A DNA stretch of 64,000 nucleotides from Posidoniimonas polymericola (GCF_007859935.1 NZ_SJPO01000007.1:1-64000), one strand, 5' to 3'; positions 26,042 through 34,990 are shown, counted from the first letter of the stretch. Numbers and translations: made by a program. The notes: generated by a model from the letters alone, not told the origin.

Positions 26042-26209
26042 ATGGCCTCGGACGCCAAGACGCTCTGCGACTGGTCGAAGAAGGACTTCGCCAGCAAGTT
26101 TGACCTGCTCAAGACGATTGTCGCCGACCCGCGCTTCGCGTGCATAAAGTGCGGCCGCGCCGCGTGCGACAAGAAGTGGCTCTGCAAAGGCAAACCGCTG
26201 GAGAAGTGA
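26042..26209 (+). CDS. Small Cys-rich protein
   Basis: Protein of 55 residues with a clear ATG and TGA. Five cysteines: one at position 9 and four in the C-terminal half, in the pattern CIKCGRAACDKKWLC, which could form a metal site. It is rich in Lys and has no signal peptide. It looks like a real gene because the codon use is GC-rich at third positions and the Cys spacing is regular. No function is known to me. Confidence 0.65.
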   Translation: MASDAKTLCDWSKKDFASKFDLLKTIVADPRFACIKCGRAACDKKWLCKGKPLEK

Positions 26210-26906
26210 GGCTCTAGGCAAGCCGCGCTGCCCGCCCTTCTCCGATGGGTTTTGTCCCTGCCGAGTTTTGTCCCGTTAGGCGACATGCAATTCTAGGGAC
26301 AAAAGTCGGGCCCCATCTCGGCCGAGGCTCTCTGTAAGTCGTTGCGGTGGTAACCATTGCGAAAATCGCCTTCTTTCCCGACCGGCGACTTTTGTCCGTT
26401 TGTGCGCGCCGGCGCGGACAAAAGTCGCCGAGTCTCACTGCCGCTACTGCCGTGCGGCTACCTTCAATCGCCTCCCCTATTGGACCGCGCGGCGTGGCTC
26501 TTTTTGACAAAGATCGATAAGACTGTAGCAGCACTCTCCGAGTGGTCCCGCTCGATGCCGCGCACCCAGAAAGACTCGGCCGTGCGGAACAGTATCCAGC
26601 AACTGGCGGCGGAAGCCGGCAGTGCGTCCACCGCGCACCGCAAGCATGGGCCAGGGAGTCTTGAGTGACGCACCAGAACGGCGCTACTGAGAGAGTAGAA
26701 CGACCATGGCGCCGCGGACGGTCGGTCCGCAGGTGTTGGCGCCCGGTGTGAAGATTTGCGGAAGATGGTTCCTATCTGTTCGGAACGCGGTAGAGTGCGG
26801 GGGTTTGGGCCCCGGAGTGTCGTCGCTGGGCCCCTCGTGTACAACGGCGGGCGGACTGCCGCCGCTCGCTCTTGAGCGTGCCCCGCGTTTTCCTGGAGCC
26901 TGTCGA
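26210..26906. repeat. Repeat-mosaic intergenic region
   Basis: 697 bp with no convincing gene; the open frames present are made of repeats. It holds TTTTGTCC palindromes at 26247-26310 and 26384-26429, a 37-nt segment at 26474-26510 shared (inverted) with the 17021-17057 region, and a GAGAGAGTAG fragment near 26690. The promoter of the YncE/phosphoesterase gene must lie at the right end. Confidence 0.65.
26384..26429. repeat. Palindromic repeat of the TTTTGTCC family, best-preserved copy
   Basis: GGCGACTTTTGTCCG at 26384-26398 and CGGACAAAAGTCGCC at 26415-26429 are perfect 15-bp arms around a 16-nt loop. A degenerate relative at 26247-26310 has two direct TTTTGTCCC units and one inverted GGGACAAAA. 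Confidence 0.9.
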
Positions 26907-29621
26907 ATGCTGCGTCGACCGCAACGGTTACTATCGAGCTTCGCCATACTGCTGCTGGCGGTAGGAGCCGGCGCTTTGGACGCCGCCGCGCCCGCCGCCG
27001 ATAACGCCAAGGTGGGTCCGCAGCCGAACGGGCAGGGCGTCACCCCGGTGAACCAGATCCTCACGCCGCACGGGCGGCAACTTCACCTGCCGGGCATGCG
27101 GCCGCAGGCGGTCGCGCTGTCGCCCAATGGCCGCATCCTGGTCACCGCCGGCAAGACGAACGAGATCGTCGTCGTCGACCCCGACAGGGCGGTCGTGGTG
27201 CAGCGGGTGGCGCTGCCGGCCAAGCTGCCCGAGAACCGCTCCCAGCCAGAAACCAAACAGGCAGTCGTCCCCACCGACACTGATGGCCAGCTCAGCTACA
27301 ACGGCCTGATCTTCTCGCCGCAGGGCGACCGGCTCTACATGAGCGACGTCAACGGCTCGATCAAGGTTTTCGACGTCGACGACTCCGGCCACGTCGAGCC
27401 GTCGTTCGCTTGGAGCGTGCCCGACGCCAATGCGCCGCGTCGCAAGGCCGAGGCGCCGAGCGGACTCGCGGTTTCGACGGACGGATCGCGGCTCTACGTC
27501 TGCGGCAACCTTTCTAACCGGCTGTTCGAGCTCGACACCGACACAGGCGAGGCATTACGGGTGTTCGACGTCGGCGTCGCGCCGTTCGACGTCGTTCTGA
27601 TGGGCGAGAAGGCGTACGTCAGCAACTGGGGCGGCCGGCGTCCTGAGCAGGGCGACCTCACCGGACCGGCAGGCCGCGGCACCGTCGTGCGGGTCGACCC
27701 CGTGCGGCACATCGCCAGCGAGGGCTCGGTCAGCGTCGTCGACCTCGCCTCTGGCCAAGTTCGCAACGAGATCATCACCGGCCGGCACGCTAGTGGGCTC
27801 GCGTCTTCGCCCGCCCACCCTTACTTGATCTGCTGCAACTCAGAGAGCGACCACCTCAGCGTCATCGACACCCGCACCGACTCGGTCGTCGCCACCCTGT
27901 GGACCAAGGCGAGCCCGGCCGACCTGCTCGGCGCAGCGCCGAACGCGGCGGCCTTCGACGCCGCGGGCCGCCGTTTGTATGTCGCCAACGGCTCGCAGAA
28001 CGCGGTCGCCGTCTTCGACTTCGACGCCGACGAGCCAGAGGAGTCGAAGCTGATCGGGCTGGTCCCGGTCGGCTGGTACCCCGGCGCGGTGCTGGTCGAC
28101 GACGCCCGCAACACGGTGGTCGCGGCGAACATCAAGGGCCTTGCCGAGCGGCCGAAGGACTACGGCGGCGGCGCCGTGCCCGACGCCAAGGGGTTCAACT
28201 CGCACCACTACCACGGCTCGCTCTCGCTGTTCGAGATCCCCGCTGACGAGCAGCTGGCCGAGCTCTCCGAGCAGGTCTCGCGCAACCTCCGCACGCCGCG
28301 GATCGCCGACGCGCTGCTCCCCGCCCGCCCCGATCAGTCGCCGCGGCCGATCCCCGAGCGGATCGGCGAGCCGAGCCTGATCAAGCACGTGGTGTACATC
28401 ATCAAGGAGAACCGCACGTTCGATCAGGTGCTCGGCAAGATCGGCCGCGGCGACTGCGACCCGTCGCTGTGCATCTTCGGCCCCGAGATCGCGCCGAACC
28501 ACTACAAGATTGCCCGCGACTTTGTGCTGCTCGACAACACCTACTGCTGCGGCATCCTCAGCGCGGACGGGCACCAGTGGAGCACCACCGCCTACTCGAC
28601 CGACTACATGGAGAAGAGCTTCGCCGGCTTCCCCCGCAGCTACCCCGACGGCATGGGCGTCGACGAGGACGACGCGCTCGCCTACGCGTCGTCGGGCTTC
28701 CTCTGGGACTCCGCGATCAAGCACGGCGTGTCGATCCGCAACTACGGCGAGTTCATGGGCCCGTCGGTGCGGTGGCGGGACCCGAACCGGCAGGGGAGCC
28801 CCGACTTCACTGCCTGCTACCAGGCGTGGAAAAACGGCACGGACGATGTCGTGTTCGCGTGCTGGCCGAGCGTCGAGACGCTGCGCGACATCTCGCCGCT
28901 GGACTACGTCGGCTGGGAGATGTCGGTGCCGGACCAGTACCGGGCCGATTTCGTGCTGCGTGAGCTGGCCGAGTTCGAGAAAAAGGGCGAGTACCCGCGG
29001 CTGACGATCATCTGCCTGCCCAACGACCACGCCAGCGGCACGCGGCCCGGCTGCCCCACGCCGGCCGCCTGCATCGCAGACAACGACCTGGCGTTCGGCC
29101 GGATTCTGGAAGGCCTGAGCCACTCTAAGTTCTGGCCGGAGATGGCCGTGTTCGCCATCGAGGACGACCCGCAGGCGGGCTGGGACCACGTCAGCGGTTA
29201 CCGCACGATCGCGTTCTGCGCGAGCCCCTACGCCAAGCGGGGCGCACTGGTCAGCACGCAGTACAACACGACCAGCGTGCTGCGGACGATCGAGCAAATC
29301 CTCGGCCTGCCGCCGATGAACCAGTTTGACGCCAGCGCCACACCGATGTTTGACTGCTTTGTCGATGAGCCGGATCCGACGCCCTACGACGCGGCCCCGG
29401 CGCTAGTGCCACTTGACCAGATGAACCCCGACCCGGCGGCCATCACCGACCCGGTGCTCCGCGAAGATGCCCTAGTATCGGCGTCGTTGGACTTTGAGGG
29501 CGTCGACCGCGCGCCGGAGGACGTCCTCAACCGCATCCTCTGGCGGGCCATGCGGGGGACCAGCGAGCCGTACCCTGAGTGGGCCATCACCGCCGGCGCC
29601 GACGAGGACGACGACGATTGA
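26907..29621 (+). CDS. Secreted YncE-like beta-propeller/phosphoesterase fusion
   Basis: Protein of 904 residues. The start MLRRPQRLLSSF follows a GGAG site and begins a signal peptide that ends near ALDAAAP. Residues about 50-450 form a seven-bladed YncE-like propeller with repeated blades (LVTAGKTNEIVVVDPDR, RLYMSDVNGSIKVFDVDD, LYVCGNLSNRLFELD and so on). Residues about 480-800 are an alkaline-phosphatase/phosphoesterase (AcpA/PLC-like) domain: IIKENRTFDQVLGKIG, NTYCCGILSADGHQW, then LPNDHASG and the late IEDDPQAGWDHVSGYR metal-binding motif. The fusion is known in planctomycetes and related phyla; the substrate is unknown, but it probably acts outside the cytoplasm. Confidence 0.88.
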   Translation: MLRRPQRLLSSFAILLLAVGAGALDAAAPAADNAKVGPQPNGQGVTPVNQILTPHGRQLHLPGMRPQAVALSPNGRILVTAGKTNEIVVVDPDRAVVVQRVALPAKLPENRSQPETKQAVVPTDTDGQLSYNGLIFSPQGDRLYMSDVNGSIKVFDVDDSGHVEPSFAWSVPDANAPRRKAEAPSGLAVSTDGSRLYVCGNLSNRLFELDTDTGEALRVFDVGVAPFDVVLMGEKAYVSNWGGRRPEQGDLTGPAGRGTVVRVDPVRHIASEGSVSVVDLASGQVRNEIITGRHASGLASSPAHPYLICCNSESDHLSVIDTRTDSVVATLWTKASPADLLGAAPNAAAFDAAGRRLYVANGSQNAVAVFDFDADEPEESKLIGLVPVGWYPGAVLVDDARNTVVAANIKGLAERPKDYGGGAVPDAKGFNSHHYHGSLSLFEIPADEQLAELSEQVSRNLRTPRIADALLPARPDQSPRPIPERIGEPSLIKHVVYIIKENRTFDQVLGKIGRGDCDPSLCIFGPEIAPNHYKIARDFVLLDNTYCCGILSADGHQWSTTAYSTDYMEKSFAGFPRSYPDGMGVDEDDALAYASSGFLWDSAIKHGVSIRNYGEFMGPSVRWRDPNRQGSPDFTACYQAWKNGTDDVVFACWPSVETLRDISPLDYVGWEMSVPDQYRADFVLRELAEFEKKGEYPRLTIICLPNDHASGTRPGCPTPAACIADNDLAFGRILEGLSHSKFWPEMAVFAIEDDPQAGWDHVSGYRTIAFCASPYAKRGALVSTQYNTTSVLRTIEQILGLPPMNQFDASATPMFDCFVDEPDPTPYDAAPALVPLDQMNPDPAAITDPVLREDALVSASLDFEGVDRAPEDVLNRILWRAMRGTSEPYPEWAITAGADEDDDD

Positions 29622-29868
29622 TGGCCGCAAAGTAGCACGACTCTCCTGAGTCGTGTCGCTCGATTCGGAACTAGCGAGCGGCGCACCTGTCCGTTTACTG
29701 CCGTCCCTAGCTGCCGGCGAGAGCCGGCAGATCGAGCGTCGGAGATATTCCACACAGGAAGAGGCCACACGTAGATCAGGCTCGAGCGACCCTACTCGGA
29801 GAGTAGGGCTATTATGGACTAGTGGGGGCCTCCTATGCCCCTTGGCCTCGGCCTCCTGTCAGCCGACA
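29622..29868. repeat. Short palindromes before hslV
   Basis: Two perfect stems: CACGACTC-TCCT-GAGTCGTG at about 29637-29656 and CCCTACTC-GG-AGAGTAGGG at about 29790-29809. The first lies just after the fusion gene stop but has no T-run. No gene is seen. Confidence 0.6.
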
Positions 29869-30429
29869 ATGGCGGGTATGGCAGAGAACCTCCGACCCCG
29901 CATCCGTTCCACCACGATCCTGACTGTCCGCAAGGACGGCGTTGTCGCCATGGGGGGCGACGGCCAGGTGAGCCTGGGGGACACGGTGATGAAGTCCGAC
30001 GCCCGGAAGATCCGCCCGCTGATGGACGGCCGCGTGCTGACCGGGTTTGCGGGGAGTGCGGCCGACGCGTTTGCGCTCCTGGACCGGTTTGAGGCCAAGC
30101 TGAAGGACTACCCTCGCAACATGCCGCGGGCGGCGACCGAGCTGGCCAAGGACTGGCGTACCGACCGCGCGCTGCGGCGGCTCGAGGCCCTGCTGGCCAT
30201 CTGCGATGAGAAAGACACATTACTGGTCAGCGGCACCGGCGACGTGATCCAGCCGTCCGACGGCATCCTCGGCATCGGCTCCGGCGGCAACTACGCCGTG
30301 TCTGCCGCCCGGGCGTTGGTCAAGCACTCGAGCTTGTCGGCCGAGGAGGTCGTCCGCGAGGCGCTCACCATCGCCGCGGACATCTGCGTTTACTCTAACC
30401 ACAACATCGTTGTTGAGACGCTTGGTTAG
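29869..30429 (+). CDS. hslV: ATP-dependent protease proteolytic subunit HslV
   Basis: Protein of 186 residues including a propeptide of about 14 residues. The mature enzyme should begin at Thr15 in [11 protein letters not shown], the N-terminal threonine nucleophile of the HslV (proteasome-type) family. Conserved [12 protein letters not shown] and [17 protein letters not shown] are present. HslV forms the dodecameric peptidase core of the HslUV protease. The start could also be the ATG at 29878. hslU follows after a repeat-containing spacer. Confidence 0.95.
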   Translation: MAGMAENLRPRIRSTTILTVRKDGVVAMGGDGQVSLGDTVMKSDARKIRPLMDGRVLTGFAGSAADAFALLDRFEAKLKDYPRNMPRAATELAKDWRTDRALRRLEALLAICDEKDTLLVSGTGDVIQPSDGILGIGSGGNYAVSAARALVKHSSLSAEEVVREALTIAADICVYSNHNIVVETLG

Positions 30430-30437
30430 TCCGTTGC

Positions 30438-30567
30438 CAGTGGTCCGTTGTCCGTTGCAGCAGCGGGCCGGCCCTGCCATCGAACCAATCTCGGCCTGCG
30501 GAACGCGAATAGCCCCAGCAAGCGGCATTGCCGAGGGCAGCAACGGACAACTGACGACGGACCACTG
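30438..30567. repeat. Inverted repeat between hslV and hslU
   Basis: CAGTGGTCCG joined to TTGTCCGTTGC at 30438-30458 is mirrored at 30540-30567 with a 7-nt insertion; the spacer is about 81 nt. It could form a long stem in the hslVU transcript or terminate it partly. No T-run is present. Confidence 0.75.
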
Positions 30568-30575
30568 ACGAACCT

Positions 30576-31922
30576 ATGAAAGAACTTACCCCCCGAGAGA
30601 TCGTTAGCGAGCTCGACCGTCACATCGTTGGCCAGGCCGACGCGAAGCGGGCCGTGGCGGTTGCGATCCGCAACCGCTGGCGGCGGCAGCGTGTCGACGA
30701 GTCGCTCCGCAAGGAGATCGCTCCGAAGAACATCCTGATGATCGGCCCGACCGGCGTCGGCAAGACGGAGATCGCCCGGCGGCTGGCGACGCTGACCGGC
30801 GCGCCGTTCATCAAGGTCGAGGCGACCAAGTACACCGAGGTCGGCTACTACGGCCGCGATGTCGAGAGCATGGTCCGCGAGCTGGTGGAAAACGCGATTG
30901 GCATCGTCCGCGAGCAGGAGACCGCCGGCGTTGAAGAAGAGGCCAAGCGGCGGGCCGAGAACCGGCTGCTCGACCTCCTGGCGCCGGCGCCCAACTCGTT
31001 CCACGTCGGCGCGGGCGAGGACGACTCGGCCGAGCGCTACGAGCGGACCCGCGAGAAGATGCGGGCGATGCTCGCCGGCGGCGAGATGGAAGAGCGCGAG
31101 GTCGAGGTCCAGACCGAGAAGAAGACGCAGGCGATGATGATCCCCGGCATGGGCGGCGGGGAGGGGGGCGGCATGGACATCGACATGCAGGGCATGCTCG
31201 ACAAGATCCTGCCCAAGCAGGTGGTCCGCTGCAAGATGGCGGTGAAGGACGCCCGTCGGGTCTTGTTCGAGCAGGAGTGCGAGGCCCTCATCAACCAGGA
31301 GAAGGTCAACGCCAAGGCGGTCGAGCTGGCCGAGAACGTCGGCATCATCTTCCTCGACGAGATGGACAAGGTGGTCGCTACCGAGGGCGGCAAGGGCGCC
31401 GACGTCAGCCGGCAGGGCGTGCAGCGGGACCTCTTGCCGATTGTCGAGGGCACCACGGTGCAGACCCGCTACGGCTACGTGAAGACCGACCACATCCTGT
31501 TTGTCGGCGCCGGCGCGTTCCACAAGGTGAGCCCCAGCGACCTGATGCCCGAGCTGCAGGGCCGGTTCCCGATCCGCGTCGAACTGAACGACCTGACGCA
31601 CGACGACTTTGTCCGTATCCTGACCGAGCCGCGCGCCAGCCTGACCCGCCAGTACGCCGAGCTGATGAAGACCGAGGGCGTGACCGTCAACTTCACCGAC
31701 GACGCCATCGACCGCCTCGCCCAGCTGGCGTTCGACGTCAACCAAACCACGCAGAACATCGGCGCCCGGCGGCTCTACACAATGATGGAGCGGCTGCTCG
31801 AGGAGCTTAGCTTCGAGGCGCCCGACATGAAGATGGGCACGGTCGACATCAACGCCGCGTACGTCGACGAGCGGTTCAAGGAGATTACTGGCGACGAAGA
31901 TTTGAGCCGGTTTATTCTGTAG
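30576..31922 (+). CDS. hslU: HslU ATPase (unfoldase) subunit
   Basis: Protein of 448 residues. It is the AAA+ hexamer that unfolds proteins and feeds them to HslV. Motifs: DRHIVGQADAKRAVAVAIRNRWRR, Walker A GPTGVGKTE, the pore motif KYTEVGYYGRDVES, the intermediate I domain (about 110-235), Walker B IIFLDEMDK, sensor region ELQGRFPIRVEL, and the C-terminal LSRFIL tail that docks into HslV. All key parts are intact. Cotranscription with hslV is likely despite the 146-bp spacer. Confidence 0.96.
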   Translation: MKELTPREIVSELDRHIVGQADAKRAVAVAIRNRWRRQRVDESLRKEIAPKNILMIGPTGVGKTEIARRLATLTGAPFIKVEATKYTEVGYYGRDVESMVRELVENAIGIVREQETAGVEEEAKRRAENRLLDLLAPAPNSFHVGAGEDDSAERYERTREKMRAMLAGGEMEEREVEVQTEKKTQAMMIPGMGGGEGGGMDIDMQGMLDKILPKQVVRCKMAVKDARRVLFEQECEALINQEKVNAKAVELAENVGIIFLDEMDKVVATEGGKGADVSRQGVQRDLLPIVEGTTVQTRYGYVKTDHILFVGAGAFHKVSPSDLMPELQGRFPIRVELNDLTHDDFVRILTEPRASLTRQYAELMKTEGVTVNFTDDAIDRLAQLAFDVNQTTQNIGARRLYTMMERLLEELSFEAPDMKMGTVDINAAYVDERFKEITGDEDLSRFIL

Positions 31923-31941
31923 CGCACTCGCCACGAATCGG

Positions 31942-32037
31942 GTGCCGGGGGCGCTCCGCGGCAGCGGAAGCCCCCGCGATGTACGGGCCGAGGCTGGTGC
32001 TTCTCGGGGGCTTCCCTGGCGGGAGCGCCCCCGGCAC
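31942..32037 (-). repeat. 96-bp imperfect-hairpin element, copy B
   Basis: Same element as 15391-15486, in the opposite orientation and also exactly 96 bp. Outer arms GTGCCGGGGGCGCTCC and GGAGCGCCCCCGGCAC, inner arms with GGAAGCCCCC and GGGGGCTTCC. The two copies agree in the arms and differ mainly in the central loop. It lies in the gap between the convergent hslU and SF1 helicase genes, where it could also act as a terminator. Confidence 0.85.
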
Positions 32038-32061
32038 TCGCATCCCCGAGTCGTTTGTCAG

Positions 32062-33954
32062 CTACAGCAGCGTGTCGTCGAGCTCCCACACCGAGCGGTA
32101 GGCGCCTTCGATCTGGAAGTACTCCAGCACCGAGGCGTAGAACGCGTCGCCGCCCAGGGTGGCGCTGTCGCCGATCGCCCGCAGGGACCGCTTGGCCCGG
32201 GTCAGGGCGACGTTCGAGCGGCGGGCGTCGGCGAGGAAGCCGATCTCGCCCATGGGGTTGCTGCGGACGAAGGTGAGGATGACGGCCTCCTTCTCGCGGC
32301 CCTGGAAGCCGTCGACGGTGTCGATCTCCAGCCCGTCGATCCGGAGCCGGTTCCGCAGCAGCCGGACCTGGGCGGCGTAGGGCGCAATCACGGCGATCTG
32401 CTCGGCCTCGAGCCCCGCGTCGAGCAGCTGCTTGACCTGCGTGACGACCCAGCCGGCCTCCTTCGGGTTGCGTTTGCTCTCGCCGTCGGGCTCGAGCTCC
32501 TCGTCCCAGCCGGCTCCGGCGGTGTCCCAAAACTCGAGGATCGGTTGCTCTTCGGCCGTGTCCGTCGGCAGGATGTCGGCCAGCGTGTGCTGCTTCACGG
32601 AGACGTCCGCCACCAGCTCGCCGTTGTAGAAGTGCTCGCTCGAGAACCGCATGATCGACTCGTGCATGCGGTACTGCACGGTCAGGCGGCGGAAGATTGC
32701 ATCGCCGAAGCGGCCGACCAGCCGTTCCATTGGGCTGATGCGGAGGCCCTCGTGGGCGGCCTCGCTGGAGAGCACCGTGGGGGGCAGCTGGCAGTGGTCG
32801 CCGGCCAGCACGATGCGGTCGGCGCGGAGCACCGCCTGCCAGAGGGCGGGCTCGGTCGACTGGCACGCCTCGTCGATGACGACCAGGGGGAAGCGGCGGT
32901 CGCCGAGCAGCTCGTCGTCGATGGTCATCGTGGTGCAGATCACGTCGGCCGAGTCGAGCACCTGCTGCACCACGTGCCGCTCGAGCTGCCGGGCGTGAGA
33001 GCGGAGGGTCTTGGCCTCGCCGAACAGCTCGCCGCGGCGGCGGTACGCGTCGCGCGAGCGGGAGATCTTCTCCGCGCTGCAGATCAGCTGCTCGGCCTCG
33101 CGGTACATCTCCTGGATGATCTTGGTCGACTCGTCCGCCTCGACCAGTTCGTCGAGTGTGTGGCCGCGGAGCGCCTCGAAAACGCGGGCGGGGTGGCCCA
33201 CCCGCACGACGGTCGGGACCAGCGGCACGAGCCGCTCGAGCAGGTTGTCGACCGCCGTGTTGCTCGGAGCGCAGGCCAGCACCTTGTCGCCCGCGATCAC
33301 TGCCTGGTGGACGACCTCGGCGAGCGTGGTCGTCTTGCCCGTGCCGGGCGGGCCGTGCAGGATCGCGAGGTCGCGGGCGGAGAGCGCGAACCGGACGGCG
33401 TCCTCCTGCGGCGGGTTGAGGTGGGTCGAGAACCCCACCAACGGCTCGGGGCCGAACCGCGGCTCCTGGAGGCCGAGCAGGGTTTCTGCGAGGCGGGCCT
33501 GCGAGCCGGTCACCTGCCGCGTGCGGGCGATCGCCCCCTGCTGGCGGATGCGGGTCCGCTCGTCGGGCGAGAGGTCGATGCGGCAATGCTTGGCGTCGGG
33601 CCAGTTTTCGAGGGCGACCTGGATGGCGGTCGATGTGCGGCGGCTCACGACGCCGGGCTGGCCGGCCTCGCCGAGGTTCTTCTCGTTCGAGACCACCACC
33701 GGCGAGCCGACCTTGAGCCGGTTCATCGGCAGCCGCTCGCCGGCCGGTTTGGTGAAGTCGATCAGGTAACGCCCGCCCAGGCCGGAGCGGTGGTCGGCGA
33801 TCCGCAGGTTGACGATCGTCTCGCCCGACCGCTCCGGATCGCCTGACCGGCCCTGCTGCATCCGCTGGGTGAGCCGCTGGCGCTCGGCGGCGCCTTCGAG
33901 TTCAAGCCAACGCTCTAGCTGGTCGAAGTAGGCATCGGGGGTCGCCCAGGCCAT
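32062..33954 (-). CDS. Superfamily 1 (UPF1/IGHMBP2-like) helicase
   Basis: Protein of 630 residues. Motifs in order: LHGPPGTGKTTTLAE (Walker A), CAPSNTAVDNLLERL (Ia), VVIDEACQSTEPALW (II), LAGDHCQLPPTV (III), VQYRMHESIM (IV), TVDGFQGREKEAVIL (V) and NVALTRAKRSL (VI). An N-terminal beta-barrel-like region (about 50-150) precedes the helicase core, as in IGHMBP2. These enzymes move 5'-3' on DNA or RNA; bacterial members are poorly studied. The start ATG at 33954 faces the DUF2293 gene divergently. Confidence 0.88.
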   Translation of the reverse strand: MAWATPDAYFDQLERWLELEGAAERQRLTQRMQQGRSGDPERSGETIVNLRIADHRSGLGGRYLIDFTKPAGERLPMNRLKVGSPVVVSNEKNLGEAGQPGVVSRRTSTAIQVALENWPDAKHCRIDLSPDERTRIRQQGAIARTRQVTGSQARLAETLLGLQEPRFGPEPLVGFSTHLNPPQEDAVRFALSARDLAILHGPPGTGKTTTLAEVVHQAVIAGDKVLACAPSNTAVDNLLERLVPLVPTVVRVGHPARVFEALRGHTLDELVEADESTKIIQEMYREAEQLICSAEKISRSRDAYRRRGELFGEAKTLRSHARQLERHVVQQVLDSADVICTTMTIDDELLGDRRFPLVVIDEACQSTEPALWQAVLRADRIVLAGDHCQLPPTVLSSEAAHEGLRISPMERLVGRFGDAIFRRLTVQYRMHESIMRFSSEHFYNGELVADVSVKQHTLADILPTDTAEEQPILEFWDTAGAGWDEELEPDGESKRNPKEAGWVVTQVKQLLDAGLEAEQIAVIAPYAAQVRLLRNRLRIDGLEIDTVDGFQGREKEAVILTFVRSNPMGEIGFLADARRSNVALTRAKRSLRAIGDSATLGGDAFYASVLEYFQIEGAYRSVWELDDTLL

Positions 33955-34082
33955 GCGGTGCTCGGTCGCGGAGGTAGTGGTCGTGGAGGTCCCAGGCAGA
34001 GCCGTATAGTGTACAAATTGGTGCTGCGGTGTGTCAGGCGGCGCGACCGCCCCGGCCAGAGGAATCGACAGAGATCAGCACC

Positions 34083-34751
34083 TTGAGCGACAATGTCTAC
34101 CGTCCCGGCCCGAGTGACCGCACCGTTTGCGACGCAGCAGGAGCCGTACTGGATGTGCCCGCAGGCTGGAGTCTCTTGCCGCCGGGCGATGCGGCCCTGA
34201 CACGCCGGGTGAAGGCCGCGGGCGAGTTCTGGCTGGTGCAGGAGAAACGGGGCCGCCGGATGTTCTCCCGTGGCGTGTGGGCGCCCGCCGCGACGATCGA
34301 GCGGATCCAGGCCGAACTGGAGGGCGAGCGCTCGACCGACGCCTACGCCAAACGCCGCGAGGCGGACGCCAAGCGGCGCGAGCAGGCGCAGTCCGACTAC
34401 GTCGGCGAGTTCACCACCGCGGTCCGGCAGTACCTGGCGTTCCACCCCAAGCACGCCGACCTGGGCGACCGGCTGGCCGAGGCGGTCGCCCGGCACGCCA
34501 CGCCGGTCGGCAGCGGCACGGTCGCCCGGACGAACCGGATCCCGGTCGAGCAGCGGGCCGAGGCGGCCGTCATTGCCTGGATGCGGCACCAAACTACGGC
34601 GTACGACTCGCTGAAGATCCCCCGCGTGAAGGGCAAGCGTCGCGAGGTGCGGCGGATGCTGGCCGCAAAGTCGAAAGAGCTGCTGCACCAGTACCGCCAG
34701 GGGCAGCCCGCGAGCGATGACTGTGTGCTGCGGGCAGCCCTGCGGAACTGA
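34083..34751 (+). CDS. DUF2293 domain protein
   Basis: Protein of 222 residues from a TTG at 34083 (MSDNVYRPGPSDRTV); a GTG at 34029 would add 18 residues. The N-terminal part has a small beta-rich module (WSLLPPGDAALTRRVKAAGEFWLVQEKRGRR). The C-terminal 80 residues match the DUF2293 pattern: AVIAWMRHQTTAYDSLKIPRVKGKRREVRRML. The very basic C terminus suggests nucleic-acid binding, but no function is established. It is divergent from the SF1 helicase. Confidence 0.75.
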   Translation: MSDNVYRPGPSDRTVCDAAGAVLDVPAGWSLLPPGDAALTRRVKAAGEFWLVQEKRGRRMFSRGVWAPAATIERIQAELEGERSTDAYAKRREADAKRREQAQSDYVGEFTTAVRQYLAFHPKHADLGDRLAEAVARHATPVGSGTVARTNRIPVEQRAEAAVIAWMRHQTTAYDSLKIPRVKGKRREVRRMLAAKSKELLHQYRQGQPASDDCVLRAALRN

Positions 34752-34882
34752 ACCAGGTCTGGGGAGGCAGCCGGCGAGTCGAAAGGGGGGGCTGGCTTGC
34801 CGCCGCGTTCTGGTGCGGCGCACGGGAACGGTTTCGATGCGACGTGCCGGAAGCCTTTTTGACGGACCAATAGCGTCCCCCG

Positions 34883-34971
34883 CTTGAGATGGGGACTGGC
34901 ACGCGACCGCGGCCCAGTTCTAACCACGGCGTCGGTCGGCGGTGCGGTCGAGCGCCAGTCCCCAATTCAAG
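34883..34971. repeat. MITE/REP-like 89-bp inverted repeat
   Basis: Ends of 28 nt with about four mismatches: CTTGAGATGGGGACTGGC followed by ACGCGACCGC at the left and the complement (ending GCCAGTCCCCAATTCAAG) at the right, around a 33-nt GC-rich core. It sits in the 239-bp gap between the convergent DUF2293 and tsaE genes. Confidence 0.8.
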
Positions 34972-34990
34972 CTACCCAAACGATGCAGAG

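Noticed and set aside
26357..26668. 103-residue open frame in a gap
   Set aside because: It is composed of the TTTTGTCC palindrome and other repeats and has no start context.
31923..32061. Small gene between hslU and the SF1 helicase
   Set aside because: The gap is almost entirely the 96-bp hairpin element.
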